A stretch of DNA of 64,000 bases, from NCBI RefSeq assembly GCF_017874375.1, contig NZ_JAGGLK010000001.1:310001-374000 (forward strand), read 5' to 3'. Source of the DNA: Methanohalophilus levihalophilus (lineage in GTDB: Archaea; Halobacteriota; Methanosarcinia; Methanosarcinales; Methanosarcinaceae). The translations under genes were made by a program, and so were the position numbers. How positions within the stretch are numbered: position 1 is the stretch's first letter; each line of letters starts with the position of its first letter. Positions 17,574-26,246 of this stretch are shown piece after piece. The notes under the pieces are model-generated. The model did no database searches, was not told the DNA's origin, and saw only the letters and a program-made list of their open reading frames with translations.

Positions 17574-18815
17574 TTATTCTGATCGTATTGGCAATGTCAT
17601 CTGTCCGTAGGGCATTACATAGATTCTTGCATCGGGGTTTTCTTCCAGCAAATCATCCACGACTTTCTGTATATCTCTGACCGGTTCGAAGAAAATATCC
17701 CTGACATCTTCATCAGGCATTTCCGAGTGTATCAGCAGTTTATGCTTTTTTGCAAGCTGGGCTATAAATGCAGCTTTGTGCGCCCCGAATTCGAAGTTAT
17801 TCTCAAAAGTATCAATTACTGATGCCGGACAGGTATGTTCCCTGCACCATCTTTCAAAAGTCTCATGCCCAAATCCTTCGGCCGAAGGGGCTGCCAGCAC
17901 AATTGTTCCGCCGTCCTTGACTGCATTTTTAGCATTATCCAGTGGCTTATATGCCTGATACAGGTTCATTCCCTTTGACTCGTCTGTTCCAACGATCACC
18001 GCATCCGCAGGTTCAACTGGCACTTTGTACATCCTGTCAACACACTCTACGGCTTTTCGGTGGGCTTTGATGTAATCTCCTGCAACTGCACAGACAATTT
18101 CACCGCGACTGTTTAAGACCACGTTCAGGATAAATGCAAGATTTGCAATCCCGGCGGCTTCCTCGATGTCCTGTCTCACAGGGCTGTCAATATTTCCGGC
18201 AGTAGCTTCGTCAAGGAGCATCATCTTGTGATTGGTTATCACTGAATTTTTGGAACTTACTCCCGGCAGAATGCATTTTCCACCACCGCTGTATCCTGCA
18301 TAATAGTGGTATTCGATATTCCCGGTTCCAATAATGACTTCAGCATCCATGATTTTTTCAAACACTTCCACCGGTGTCCCCCTTGAAGTGGTCCCGATGG
18401 GCACACAATTGTCAGGGTTGTGTTCCACGCATTTAATTCTTTCATAAACATCGGAGCCGACTATTTTTTTCATTTCTTCTTCTGTCTGGTTCCTGTGAAG
18501 ACCCAGCGCTACCACAATGGTAATATTTTCATCCTTTGCATTGCCTTTCCCGAGTTCTTCAAGCAAATGAGGCAATATTCTTGACGTAGGAACCGGACGT
18601 GTAATGTCGCTGACTATTATGGCTATTTTAGTCTCAGGATCAACAATTTCCGAAATCCTTTCGCTTCCAATGGGATTTTCCAGTGCATTCTTAATGAGTT
18701 GTGCCTCATCTTCATGTTTTTTGGGTTCTGAAGGATGAAGGATTCCTGCAAGATTTTTTTCAGGAATATCGATACTGATAGGTTTGCCACCATATGGTAT
18801 GTCTACTAAAGTCAT
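17574..18815 (-). CDS. LarA-family nickel-pincer racemase/epimerase
   Basis: A 413-residue DUF2088/LarA protein. Lactobacillus LarA isomerises lactate with a nickel pincer nucleotide bound to a lysine. Its key residues have counterparts here: SDITRP (Asp70, Arg73), GLHR (His107), EYHYYAGYSGGGK (His170, Lys180) and NHKMML (His196). So it is likely an active pincer enzyme, but the substrate of archaeal members is not known and may not be lactate. Cofactor synthesis genes (larB, larC, larE) are not in the window. It is convergent with mobB-moaE, with 7 bases between stops. Confidence 0.85.
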   Translation of the reverse strand: MTLVDIPYGGKPISIDIPEKNLAGILHPSEPKKHEDEAQLIKNALENPIGSERISEIVDPETKIAIIVSDITRPVPTSRILPHLLEELGKGNAKDENITIVVALGLHRNQTEEEMKKIVGSDVYERIKCVEHNPDNCVPIGTTSRGTPVEVFEKIMDAEVIIGTGNIEYHYYAGYSGGGKCILPGVSSKNSVITNHKMMLLDEATAGNIDSPVRQDIEEAAGIANLAFILNVVLNSRGEIVCAVAGDYIKAHRKAVECVDRMYKVPVEPADAVIVGTDESKGMNLYQAYKPLDNAKNAVKDGGTIVLAAPSAEGFGHETFERWCREHTCPASVIDTFENNFEFGAHKAAFIAQLAKKHKLLIHSEMPDEDVRDIFFEPVRDIQKVVDDLLEENPDARIYVMPYGQMTLPIRSE

Positions 18816-18860
18816 GATAATTACACTCGTAAAGTCGCATTTGCATTAAATATGAAATGA

Positions 18861-18933
18861 ATGGGCAAAAGCCGTATGACGAGAACCATTGAGGGGATGG
18901 ATGTAAACTCAGAATAGTTCGACTCTTGCCCAT
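18861..18933. repeat. Long-range inverted repeat upstream of the LarA-family gene
   Basis: ATGGGCAA at 18861-18868 is perfectly complementary to TTGCCCAT at 18926-18933, with 57 bases between. Inside, CCAT and ATGG can form a smaller hairpin. The element is tRNA-sized but lacks D-arm and T-arm pairing on either strand. It lies between two diverging genes, so it could be a leader structure for the LarA-family gene, an operator pair or chance. Confidence 0.35.
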
Positions 18934-19035
18934 AACAGTTTTGTTTCAATTAGATATAAATTTGTCTATATGAAAAATACGAACCTATCATCTCTTCTTA
19001 AACTACTAATATGATTAATTTCTCAAATTGGGGTA

Positions 19036-20151
19036 GTGAAAGTTGGAATTGTTATTCATGGGCCTGAGGTTGTCGACAGCGGTCAGGCCGGAGAGCTTCT
19101 ATCAACGCTCCGTTCTAAATTCGATGTTTTTGCAGTTGCAGTGGGAACAATGTGTCGCGTGGCTGTGCGAGAAGCAGCACTTCAAAATGTCGATGTCAGC
19201 CGGAACTTTAAACCAAGCGAAGCTATAGGGAGCCTGTCATCGCAATGTGATTATGTTGTACTTCTCAATACTGGCAAGACTATCGAAAGTGGCACATCCT
19301 TTGGAAAGATAATCTCTTCCAGGATATCCGTTCCCTTTATCCAGATAGAAAGGCCCGGGTTGGCGGATGGTAAAGTCATCGCAAGGGGGAATTTCGAGAA
19401 TACCTTCCCGGAAAAGCTTTCTTCTCTGCTTCAAATGCCTCTTGATAGGGAATCGTCGAGTGCGTGGCAGAACATTCTCCGGGAAGGCAACAGGACATAC
19501 AGGAAAGTCGCAATTGTGCTTCCGGGCGAATTGATAATGGTCAACGGTATCGTGGTAGGTCGGGCATTTTCGGAAGACGTTGCATTGGTTTTTGAAAATG
19601 GTTTCATTGTCGATATTGTTGGCGCTGAGATGCGTGAACACGGGGTTGAAAAAGTTCATGGCTATGACCTTTTGCTTCCACTTGATGAGCAAAAAATATG
19701 GGTGAAAAGTGGCCCTTTGCGATGCCCTGTTTCCGGCATGCTTCGGACATGCGGGAATTATCCTGAGGCAGATGTGAAAGATAAGTGGACTGTTCTTCTG
19801 ATAGATCACAATGCTGAAAGGCTTTTTGATAGGCTAGTGGAAGGTTATGATGCAATTGTAACAGTTGGTGATGATACTACATTGGTAGCCTCAGAAATTC
19901 TTTCCGGCTATGGTATTCCTCTCATAGGTATTACGGACGGGGATAGGGATGATGTGATGATTTCCTGTCGAATACCCTGCAGGTCGACAATTTTTCGGCT
20001 TAAAAGTGGAAACGACGATACTTTCGGCAAACTTATCCGTACCAACATTTTCCTGGAAAACGATGTGGGACGCTTTTCTTCCCTGCGGGAGCTTGAGATG
20101 CGAATTATTGGTCTGGCGGGTAATTTAATGGAATATATGTTGTATTTCTAA
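19036..20151 (+). CDS. Uncharacterised methanogen protein, probably DUF2117
   Basis: A 371-residue protein. The N-terminal third looks like a Rossmann-type domain (KVGIVIHGPEVVDSGQAGEL). A middle part contains IVLPGELIMVNGIVVGRAF. The C-terminal third has a second alpha/beta segment (DAIVTVGDDTTLVASEIL, IPLIGITDGDRDDV) that resembles nucleotide-binding domains. I recall this as DUF2117, a methanogen family without known function; that name is unverified. The start is GTG 19036, with a GGGG-containing site just upstream. A TATA-like GATATAAAT sits near 18952. Confidence 0.6.
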   Translation: MKVGIVIHGPEVVDSGQAGELLSTLRSKFDVFAVAVGTMCRVAVREAALQNVDVSRNFKPSEAIGSLSSQCDYVVLLNTGKTIESGTSFGKIISSRISVPFIQIERPGLADGKVIARGNFENTFPEKLSSLLQMPLDRESSSAWQNILREGNRTYRKVAIVLPGELIMVNGIVVGRAFSEDVALVFENGFIVDIVGAEMREHGVEKVHGYDLLLPLDEQKIWVKSGPLRCPVSGMLRTCGNYPEADVKDKWTVLLIDHNAERLFDRLVEGYDAIVTVGDDTTLVASEILSGYGIPLIGITDGDRDDVMISCRIPCRSTIFRLKSGNDDTFGKLIRTNIFLENDVGRFSSLRELEMRIIGLAGNLMEYMLYF

Positions 20152-20269
20152 TTATTCGATTTTAATAAATTGGACTTATTACAATAGTAAAGTTTAATTA
20201 TATCCCCGTCGTATAATATTTATTAGCCAATTATTGTGGACTATACTTGTGTGGTACGAGATGGTATAC

Positions 20270-20632
20270 ATGAACCGAACAGACGATTCTAAAGAAGATA
20301 TAATTGAAGCATTTCGAGACTTGGGGGTCTCCCGAAATCTCGCAACGACAATTGCTTACCTGAAAAGTGTAAATGAAGCTTCTTCCCTTGACATTGAGAT
20401 GAATACGGGATTGAGGCAGCCTGAAGTAAGTGTCGCTATGCGAGCTATGCGTAAAAATAACTGGATTGAAGAAAGTAACAAGAAAGTAAGCGGCAAAGGC
20501 AGGCCTACTAAAATATACAGTCTTTCAATTCCAGTGGATAAAATTGTTGCACATTTTGAACATCAGGTTCGCGAGGAAAACGAAGCACGCCTTCGAATAA
20601 TTGATAAATTAAAAGCCCTTTCAAAGGATTAA
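20270..20632 (+). CDS. Winged-helix transcriptional regulator
   Basis: A 120-residue DNA-binding protein. A winged helix at about residues 15-90 shows the recognition region TGLRQPEVSVAMRAMRKNNW and a wing (KVSGKGRPTKIYSLS), as in TrmB- or ArsR-type regulators. A C-terminal helix (HFEHQVREENEARLRIIDKL) probably dimerises. No ligand domain or metal-binding Cys/His cluster is seen. Three in-frame ATGs exist (20234 is a weaker start, then 20261 and 20270); I take 20270 because similar regulators begin shortly before the first helix. It is convergent with the MoaD-like gene with no gap. Confidence 0.8.
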   Translation: MNRTDDSKEDIIEAFRDLGVSRNLATTIAYLKSVNEASSLDIEMNTGLRQPEVSVAMRAMRKNNWIEESNKKVSGKGRPTKIYSLSIPVDKIVAHFEHQVREENEARLRIIDKLKALSKD

Positions 20633-20836
20633 TTATCCTCCAAGGGCTACGTGCAAAATTTTTATACTTCCTGGCGCAACGGTTCCGTCTAGGGGAACCG
20701 CTTGACCATTGTTCAATAATAGCACAGTCTCTGGATTTATTTCCAGATTTAGGAGTACATCCTCATAAGTACTCCCTTCAGAAATCTCAATCTCTTGAAT
20801 CTTATTTCCTGGTATTTCTTCTGTCTTAATTTTCAT
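20633..20836 (-). CDS. MoaD/ThiS-like ubiquitin-fold protein (possible SAMP)
   Basis: A 67-residue beta-grasp protein ending in the diagnostic Gly-Gly (HVALGG). Strand patterns (KIQEIEISEGSTYEDVLLNL, PETVLLLNNGQAVPLDG) fit MoaD/ThiS. Such proteins are adenylated at the C-terminus by an E1-like enzyme, then act as sulfur carriers (for molybdopterin or tRNA thiolation) or as protein tags (archaeal SAMPs). It may supply MoaE encoded at 16736-17566, but a SAMP role is equally possible. It starts 2 bases after the stop of a small unrecorded gene. Confidence 0.85.
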   Translation of the reverse strand: MKIKTEEIPGNKIQEIEISEGSTYEDVLLNLEINPETVLLLNNGQAVPLDGTVAPGSIKILHVALGG

Positions 20837-20838
20837 GC

Positions 20839-20964
20839 TTATTCCAGAAGTTCGGTGCTTTCGGATGCCAGGTCATCAAGATTTTCCTGAATAAGTTTTT
20901 CTTCCAGTCCCTCACTCTTCTTCATACCTTTTCTCTCAGTATCCCTTTTATTGAATTTTGACAT
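20839..20964 (-). CDS. Small hypothetical protein, 41 residues
   Basis: A short gene below common length cut-offs. It begins MSKFNKRDTERKGMKKSEG, continues with an acidic helix-like region (EEKLIQENLDDLASE), and ends in TAA two bases before the ATG of the MoaD-like gene. A near-ideal GGTGAT ribosome site lies 5-6 bases before its ATG, stronger than that of many larger genes here. The basic start and acidic end suggest a charged helical peptide. Its coupling to the MoaD/SAMP gene suggests a linked role. I do not recognise the family. Confidence 0.62.
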   Translation of the reverse strand: MSKFNKRDTERKGMKKSEGLEEKLIQENLDDLASESTELLE

Positions 20965-21049
20965 ACAAAATCACCATATCATTATTGATTCTGTAGGATT
21001 ATAACCCTTTCGAGAAACTTTTAATAACAAGCAATTCATCACTCACACC

Positions 21050-21718
21050 ATGTCCTTGCGTGACTTTTTTCCCCAAGAAATTAAGGCAATAATTTTTGAT
21101 TTTGATGGTGTTTTGGTGGACTCTATGCCCTATCATGCAGCTGCATGGGTTGAAGCATTTGCAGAAGTCGGTGTAAATATGCTTCCCGAGCAAATATACG
21201 ATATTGAAGGGTCAAATCACATTGGTGTAATCAAGCGCATTTTTTCGGGCAATGACATGACTCCGTCTGAAGATCAAATAGATTCAATTGCTGACAGGAA
21301 ACGTGAACTGTTTTTTGAATTTGATAAGTCAAAGGCTTTTGCTGGTATGCAGCAATGTCTTAATGACCTCAAATCCACATACAGTCTTGCTTTAGTTTCA
21401 GGTTCTACCAGGAAAATTGTGGACGAGTTGGTTGCCAGTTTTTATCCGGAAACATTTGATGTGGTCATATCCGGTTCAGATGTTCTGAATGGCAAGCCAG
21501 CCCCGGATCCTTTCTTAAAAGCCATGGGTATGCTGGATGTCTCTCCTGAAAGATGTGTAATTGTTGAAAATGCCCCTTTAGGCGTTGAAGCAGCCAAAAA
21601 CGCAGGTGCTTTTTGCATTGCAGTGCCAACTTATGTAGATCCTGCAACTCTGAAAAAAGCGGATATAATTGTCGCAGACCATAGCGAATTACTTCGGTAT
21701 CTCTATAGCCTGCTTTAA
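21050..21718 (+). CDS. HAD-superfamily phosphatase (beta-phosphoglucomutase/phosphoglycolate phosphatase type)
   Basis: A 222-residue HAD hydrolase. Motif I is IIFDFDGVLVDS (nucleophile Asp17, acid/base Asp19). Motif II lies in LALVSGSTR, motif III lysine in NGKPAPDPF, and motif IV in CVIVENAPLGVEAAKNAG. The helical cap (residues about 25-85) makes it subclass I, close to beta-phosphoglucomutases and sugar or glycolate phosphatases. The substrate is not predictable. It is convergent with fttA, with 4 bases between stops. Confidence 0.9.
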   Translation: MSLRDFFPQEIKAIIFDFDGVLVDSMPYHAAAWVEAFAEVGVNMLPEQIYDIEGSNHIGVIKRIFSGNDMTPSEDQIDSIADRKRELFFEFDKSKAFAGMQQCLNDLKSTYSLALVSGSTRKIVDELVASFYPETFDVVISGSDVLNGKPAPDPFLKAMGMLDVSPERCVIVENAPLGVEAAKNAGAFCIAVPTYVDPATLKKADIIVADHSELLRYLYSLL

Positions 21719-21722
21719 TTGT

Positions 21723-23636
21723 TTAGACCAGTCTGACGGTCTCAAGATTTGTTAATGCGCGGGTTTCAACTTTTCTTTTCCTGTAGAGGGAGCTTGCAAG
21801 ATCAACACATGATCTCTCGTCGCCATGCTCTGTAAAAATCCGCTCTGGTTGTGGACGCATCCTCTTGAAGTACTCCATGAGTTGTCTCCTGTCGGAGTGC
21901 CCTGAGAATCCGTCGACTACTTCGACATTCATATTCATCTCAACGGTTTCAGTTCCGCCTCTTCCGGAGGATACTGGAATTTCTTTCCATCCTTTCTGGA
22001 TGCGTCTTCCAAGAGTTCCATCAGCCTGATATCCTACGAAAATCAGTGTGTTGTTTTCACCCGGTGCAAATGCCTTGAAGTACTCGATTACCGGCCCACC
22101 ACTCATCATACCTGATGTGGCAAGAATGACGCATGGATGCGGCTCGTTAATTATTTTCTGCCTGAGTTCATTGGAATCCACCGGTTTGAAGCATTCGGAA
22201 AGGAATGGATTCTGTCCTTTCTGGAAAATAAGTTTCCTTAAGTCATTGTTCAGGTACTCCGGATACGTGGCATGAATTGCAGTTGCTTCCCAGATCATAC
22301 CATCAAGATATACCGGAATTTCATCAATGATACCTTTGCGTATGGCTTCTTCAATAACAATCATTACTTCCTGGCTTCTACCCACTGCAAAGGCAGGGAT
22401 AACCACTACTCCACCCTTCTGGACAGTATTTTTAATCACCTGTTGGAGGTGCCTTTCAGCATCTTTCAGGGATGGCTGAAGTGAATTTGAAGCGCCATAG
22501 GTAGATTCAGTGATTACCGTTTCGACTCTTGGGAATTTGTTTACTGCCGGGTTAAAGAGGCGGGTTGGGCCATATTTGAAATCACCTGTTATGACTACGT
22601 TATGGAGTCCGTCTCCAATGTGGAAGTGTGAAATTGCAGAACCGATGATGTGGCCTGCATTGTGGAATGTCAATTTAATATCGGGTGCGATGTCCGTTAC
22701 TTCCTCAAAGTCCATTACAATGGTATGCTTGAGGGCATTTCTGACATCGGCAGACTCATATGGTATGCGTTTCCCGTCTTTGGCAGCTACATCAATATAA
22801 TCAAGCTGTAGCAGCACCATCATATCTCTTGTTGGAGGTGTGCAGTAAATTGGTCCTTCATATCCGTATTTGTATAGGAGGGGAACCAATCCCTGATGAT
22901 CAAGGTGTGCGTGAGTAAGGATAATAGCATCAAGATCTTTGAATGGCTGCATTTCCGGAATGTAAAGATAAGGAGTCATGTTGTCGTCGGAACCTACATT
23001 AACGCCACAATCAATCATGACTTTTGATTCAGGTGTTGAAAGGAGGAATGAACTTCTGCCCACTTCCCTGCACCCACCAAGTGAAGTTACACGAACCCAT
23101 TGATCTTTGGACGTGGGTTCCCGATGGATCTTCCTTCCTACGGTTTTCAGGATATCCTTTCTTTCCTTGTGATTTTTCTTCATAAATTCCCGGATATTGT
23201 TTACTGTCCTGGATTTTATGGGTGGGGTGCGGACAACTTTTGGTGTCCATCCTACCTGCTTGGTAATTTCGCGAAGTGTTTCGCCATGTTTGCCTATAAC
23301 AAGGCCGGGCTTCTCTGCTTCAACGATTACTTCTCCGACATCAGGATCAAAATGGAAATCCGTAATTGCCGATTCTTCAGGTACGGTTTTCTTAATGAGC
23401 CCAATTGATTCTTCAGGCGGAATTAAAACTTTTGGATCGGGTCTCACTACAATGCGTGTTCTCAGGATTTTTGCAAGATTTCTTACGATATTTCCGTCAT
23501 CTGCAAATTTACGCGGCTCTTCCGTGTAAATTACAAGTTGCGGACCTTCGAACTCGACTTCTGATATAGTAACGCCCTGCGGCAGGTTTTTCTCGATTTT
23601 CTTTTTCAATTGCTCGAGTATGTCTTCGATAACCAT
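21723..23636 (-). CDS. fttA: FttA / aCPSF1, transcription termination ribonuclease
   Basis: A 637-residue protein with two N-terminal KH domains (the second with GLVIGKHGET, GxxG at 115-118), a metallo-beta-lactamase core with THAHLDH at 241-247, and a beta-CASP domain. This is archaeal CPSF1, an endo/exonuclease shown in methanogens to drive general 3'-end formation and transcription termination at T-rich sites, working at the elongating RNA polymerase. Length and architecture are complete. It lies 76 bases downstream of psmB on the same strand, a common pairing in methanogens. Confidence 0.96.
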   Translation of the reverse strand: MVIEDILEQLKKKIEKNLPQGVTISEVEFEGPQLVIYTEEPRKFADDGNIVRNLAKILRTRIVVRPDPKVLIPPEESIGLIKKTVPEESAITDFHFDPDVGEVIVEAEKPGLVIGKHGETLREITKQVGWTPKVVRTPPIKSRTVNNIREFMKKNHKERKDILKTVGRKIHREPTSKDQWVRVTSLGGCREVGRSSFLLSTPESKVMIDCGVNVGSDDNMTPYLYIPEMQPFKDLDAIILTHAHLDHQGLVPLLYKYGYEGPIYCTPPTRDMMVLLQLDYIDVAAKDGKRIPYESADVRNALKHTIVMDFEEVTDIAPDIKLTFHNAGHIIGSAISHFHIGDGLHNVVITGDFKYGPTRLFNPAVNKFPRVETVITESTYGASNSLQPSLKDAERHLQQVIKNTVQKGGVVVIPAFAVGRSQEVMIVIEEAIRKGIIDEIPVYLDGMIWEATAIHATYPEYLNNDLRKLIFQKGQNPFLSECFKPVDSNELRQKIINEPHPCVILATSGMMSGGPVIEYFKAFAPGENNTLIFVGYQADGTLGRRIQKGWKEIPVSSGRGGTETVEMNMNVEVVDGFSGHSDRRQLMEYFKRMRPQPERIFTEHGDERSCVDLASSLYRKRKVETRALTNLETVRLV

Positions 23637-23712
23637 TAAAACAGCCTTCCTTTATTATGGCAGGATCAAAAAATATTGAAAATAAAAAGGTTTTAACAAA
23701 AAAGAGTGAAGG

Positions 23713-24345
23713 TTAATTTAATTCCTCACGTTTTTTGTCGACCTCTTCAGAACTGATTCTTTCATATCCTTCAGTTGTAATTTTAACAACATCAATATTG
23801 TTTCCGGATGCTGAATCTCTTTTCATGGCATTATGGAGAGCACGTATTGCCAGATCCACTCCTTCATCTACGTTCATATCGTCACGATAGCGATCTTCAA
23901 GAACTCCGTAAGCCATGGGGGAACCGGAACCCGTTGCGACTGCTTGTGTTTCTTCAATGTTTCCTCCCAGTGCATCAAGAGAATATACGGCAGGTCCGTT
24001 TTTGTCAATTCCACCGATCAAAAGTTGCACCATGAACGGGTAGTATCTCTGGCCGCTGAGAATATTGGAAAGCAGTGTAGTGATCCCTTTTATGGTCATG
24101 GGCTCCTGACGCCTCATTTTGTACAATTGTGCTTCCACGCTTATCAAACGCACAAGCTGCTGAGCATCACCCACTGACCCTGCTGTTGTCATCCCCATAA
24201 GATCATCAATCTGGTAGATCTTCTTAGCAGTTTTGCTTGCAATGAAATTTCCCATCGTTGCTCTTTTTTCAGTAGCAAGAACCACGCCATCAGTGCAAAC
24301 AATTCCTACTGTAGTTGTACCTTTTAGATGTTTATCATTATCCAT
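23713..24345 (-). CDS. psmB: Proteasome beta subunit precursor
   Basis: A 210-residue 20S proteasome beta subunit. A short propeptide (MDNDKHLKG) precedes the catalytic threonine, so self-cleavage before Thr10 ([17 protein letters not shown]) would create the active site. Lys42-type and Ser-Gly-Asp-type residues of the family are present ([13 protein letters not shown]). It forms the two inner heptameric rings of the archaeal proteasome. The alpha subunit is not in the window. fttA follows on the same strand. Confidence 0.96.
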   Translation of the reverse strand: MDNDKHLKGTTTVGIVCTDGVVLATEKRATMGNFIASKTAKKIYQIDDLMGMTTAGSVGDAQQLVRLISVEAQLYKMRRQEPMTIKGITTLLSNILSGQRYYPFMVQLLIGGIDKNGPAVYSLDALGGNIEETQAVATGSGSPMAYGVLEDRYRDDMNVDEGVDLAIRALHNAMKRDSASGNNIDVVKITTEGYERISSEEVDKKREELN

Positions 24346-24620
24346 CAGTATTCCTCATGACAAAAAACGAAAAAATTGATATCTGTAAAACCATGCGAGC
24401 ACAGAAATACAATATGTGATTGTTGATTTTGTTATTTAACTGTTTCTGTATCGATATTTTGAAAATACTGCTGTAGAGCTTTCATGTCTCTTTTGATGAA
24501 TGTTCTGCAAATATTTTAATATATATTTTACATCTAAATATCTATGTTCTTATCTAAATATGGTGTAATGATTGAAAATAGGGTTCTATTTATATTATAA
24601 CCTTTGTATCCTATTTCATC
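24346..24620. promoter_or_regulatory. Divergent promoter region psmB / AbrB-PhoU 1
   Basis: A 275-base A/T-rich spacer between diverging genes. On the plus strand TTTATATTATAA at about 24589-24600 centres about 28 bases before ATG 24621, matching a leaderless promoter. Several TATA-like stretches around 24518-24545 could serve either strand, including psmB. No other structure was seen. Confidence 0.55.
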
Positions 24621-25589
24621 ATGGATATGAGAAAAATCCAGATCACAGGTAAATCAACATATGTCATGACCCTTCCAAAAAAGTGGGCCTGTCAGTCAAA
24701 TTTAAAAGCTGGCTCTCAGGTAGCTCTCAATCTTCAGGATGATGGTTCTCTGGTGATAATCCCAGAAAAGTCTCTTGACAAACCTTCCAAAATAACTCTT
24801 GAAATTAAGGATGACATTGAAGAAATGAAAAGGGAGTTGATTGGAGTTTACCTGATGGCCAGACACGATTTTATCGAGTTAAAAGGTCCCTCAATATCAA
24901 AAGAACTCAAAGTAGGTGTTGCTACTATCTGTGAACAATTAATTGGACTTGAAGTCGTCGATTCAAATGGTGATAGTGTTCTTATTCAGGATCTTCTTGA
25001 TTCCGATAGTTTCACTATCGAGCGTGGCTTGCAGAGACTCTATGCCATTACTATTACAATGATCGATGATTTGGTGCGGGCAATTGAAAATAATGATCAT
25101 GAACTTTTTGATTACATAATCTCCCGTGATTCGGATGCTGACCGCCTCTTTATGTTGATCTCCAAACAATTCATCAATCGCTTGAATCTTAAAAAAGCAT
25201 CCACTTTTGATAGTCTGGATTTGATCAATGCTTTCTATTACAGGCTTGCAGCAGAAAATATTGAGAGAATTGCAGATCATGCAACCAGAATTGCAGAAAA
25301 TATGAAGATTTTTTCATGTCATGAGAATAATTCTAAAAAACTTCAAACCTTGCTTCGAAATGCACAGGAACTTTTCAGGGAAAGTTATGACTCACTAAGA
25401 TATTCTGACAAAGAACTTGCAAATAGCGTCCTTTCAGGTAAGGATCCATTGTCTGATAACTTTGAGAATGATTCCATATGTGCCAATTCGGGGTGCATAT
25501 GCATGGCCATTCCGGTTAGCAGTATTTTGAGGATAAGGGATTATGCAACCAATATTGCGGAATTTACGATTGATTTATCGCAACTATAA
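24621..25589 (+). CDS. AbrB-PhoU phosphate regulator, copy 1
   Basis: A 322-residue protein. Residues 1-48 form a SpoVT/AbrB-type DNA-binding domain (MRKIQITGKSTYVMTLPKKW), and the rest is a PhoU domain of helical bundles with the metal-binding pattern NIERIADHATRIAE. PhoU proteins restrain phosphate uptake and signalling when phosphate is plentiful; the attached AbrB domain suggests direct control of promoters. A second copy lies at 37808-38797, on the other side of the pst/pilus locus. A TATA box 28 bases upstream indicates a leaderless transcript. The next gene overlaps its end by 47 bases. Confidence 0.9.
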   Translation: MDMRKIQITGKSTYVMTLPKKWACQSNLKAGSQVALNLQDDGSLVIIPEKSLDKPSKITLEIKDDIEEMKRELIGVYLMARHDFIELKGPSISKELKVGVATICEQLIGLEVVDSNGDSVLIQDLLDSDSFTIERGLQRLYAITITMIDDLVRAIENNDHELFDYIISRDSDADRLFMLISKQFINRLNLKKASTFDSLDLINAFYYRLAAENIERIADHATRIAENMKIFSCHENNSKKLQTLLRNAQELFRESYDSLRYSDKELANSVLSGKDPLSDNFENDSICANSGCICMAIPVSSILRIRDYATNIAEFTIDLSQL

Positions 25590-25983
25590 TCGCTTTCCGC
25601 TCATATTGAGCTTTGCTGCTTTTCTCGACTATTTCCTGACTTTTTATCTAGCTTCCGGCATTGATATTATCTTAGAATACGAATACAGTCCAACTCTTCT
25701 GTTTGCACTGAAGCATAACATACTGATTCCATATATTGTGGTGACAATGATTTTCTATTTCTTTGCCGGACGTTTCATTCTTAAGCAACTGGCTGATTCT
25801 GACATCTATTGGGTTGGCGCACTGGTAATATGTAGCATCAGTCTGACCCATGTATTGGGTGGTATTTCGTGGTATGTGCTCAATGAATCTTATTCAAATC
25901 TCGTTTTTCTTATGTCACGATTTTCGGTGGTAGTTTCCATTATTGCTCTTAGTTATGTCTTGATTGTGCAAAAAAATGCATAA
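25543..25983 (+). CDS. Multi-spanning membrane protein associated with AbrB-PhoU
   Basis: A 146-residue protein with about four membrane helices. The first contains a conserved Asp (SFAAFLDYFLTFYLASG), followed by a loop YEYSPTLLFALKHN and the motif LKQLADSD before the third helix. The same landmarks recur in the proteins at 38799-39200 and 40805-41206 (LGDFLSTYWAL, YRQLRDSD), so the three are one family (it may be DUF5658; unverified). The ATG at 25543 overlaps the PhoU gene by 47 bases; TTG at 25555 or 25570 are alternatives. Role unknown; its place beside AbrB-PhoU genes suggests a link to phosphate sensing. Confidence 0.72.
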   Translation: MQPILRNLRLIYRNYNRFPLILSFAAFLDYFLTFYLASGIDIILEYEYSPTLLFALKHNILIPYIVVTMIFYFFAGRFILKQLADSDIYWVGALVICSISLTHVLGGISWYVLNESYSNLVFLMSRFSVVVSIIALSYVLIVQKNA

Positions 25984-26065
25984 GTCTATAGTAGTATATA
26001 GGTTTACTTTAAACTCGTATATCCTATGTGCAAGAGCTATATCCAGAGAAATTGAATGTCGAATT

Positions 26066-26245
26066 ATGAGTAAACTATCTGGATTGCTAATGGGAATATT
26101 GCTCTCCATGTATACTCTCTACTCCGTATGCATTTATTCTCCGGCAAACAGTTTTGATCTGTTTGGAGATCTAATTCTTATTGCCGTAGGAATTCTGTTC
26201 CTGATTTATCTTTCTCATAAAAAAAGTGAGGGAAATTCATCCTAA
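26066..26245 (+). CDS. Small membrane protein, 59 residues
   Basis: A short protein starting MSKLSGLLMGILLSMYTLY with two predicted membrane helices (about 5-24 and 34-52) and a charged tail (SHKKSEGNSS). An in-frame upstream start at 25964 would add a non-hydrophobic stretch overlapping the previous gene; ATG 26066 makes a more natural membrane protein. It ends one base before the ATG of the large surface protein at 26247. No family recognised. Confidence 0.5.
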   Translation: MSKLSGLLMGILLSMYTLYSVCIYSPANSFDLFGDLILIAVGILFLIYLSHKKSEGNSS

Positions 26246-26246
26246 G

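Noticed and set aside
18874-18882. GTATGACGA, identical to a half-site of the E. coli NikR operator, next to a nickel-enzyme gene
   Set aside because: No TCATAC partner at the required spacing, so a NikR operator is not supported; a 9-base match can be chance.
18861-18933. Possible tRNA gene closed by ATGGGCAA / TTGCCCAT
   Set aside because: The acceptor-like stem is present but D-arm and T-arm do not pair on either strand; kept only as an inverted repeat.
19237-19809. 190-codon antisense frame within the DUF2117-like gene
   Set aside because: Mirror of a real gene on the other strand; Cys/His-rich random-looking sequence and no ribosome site.
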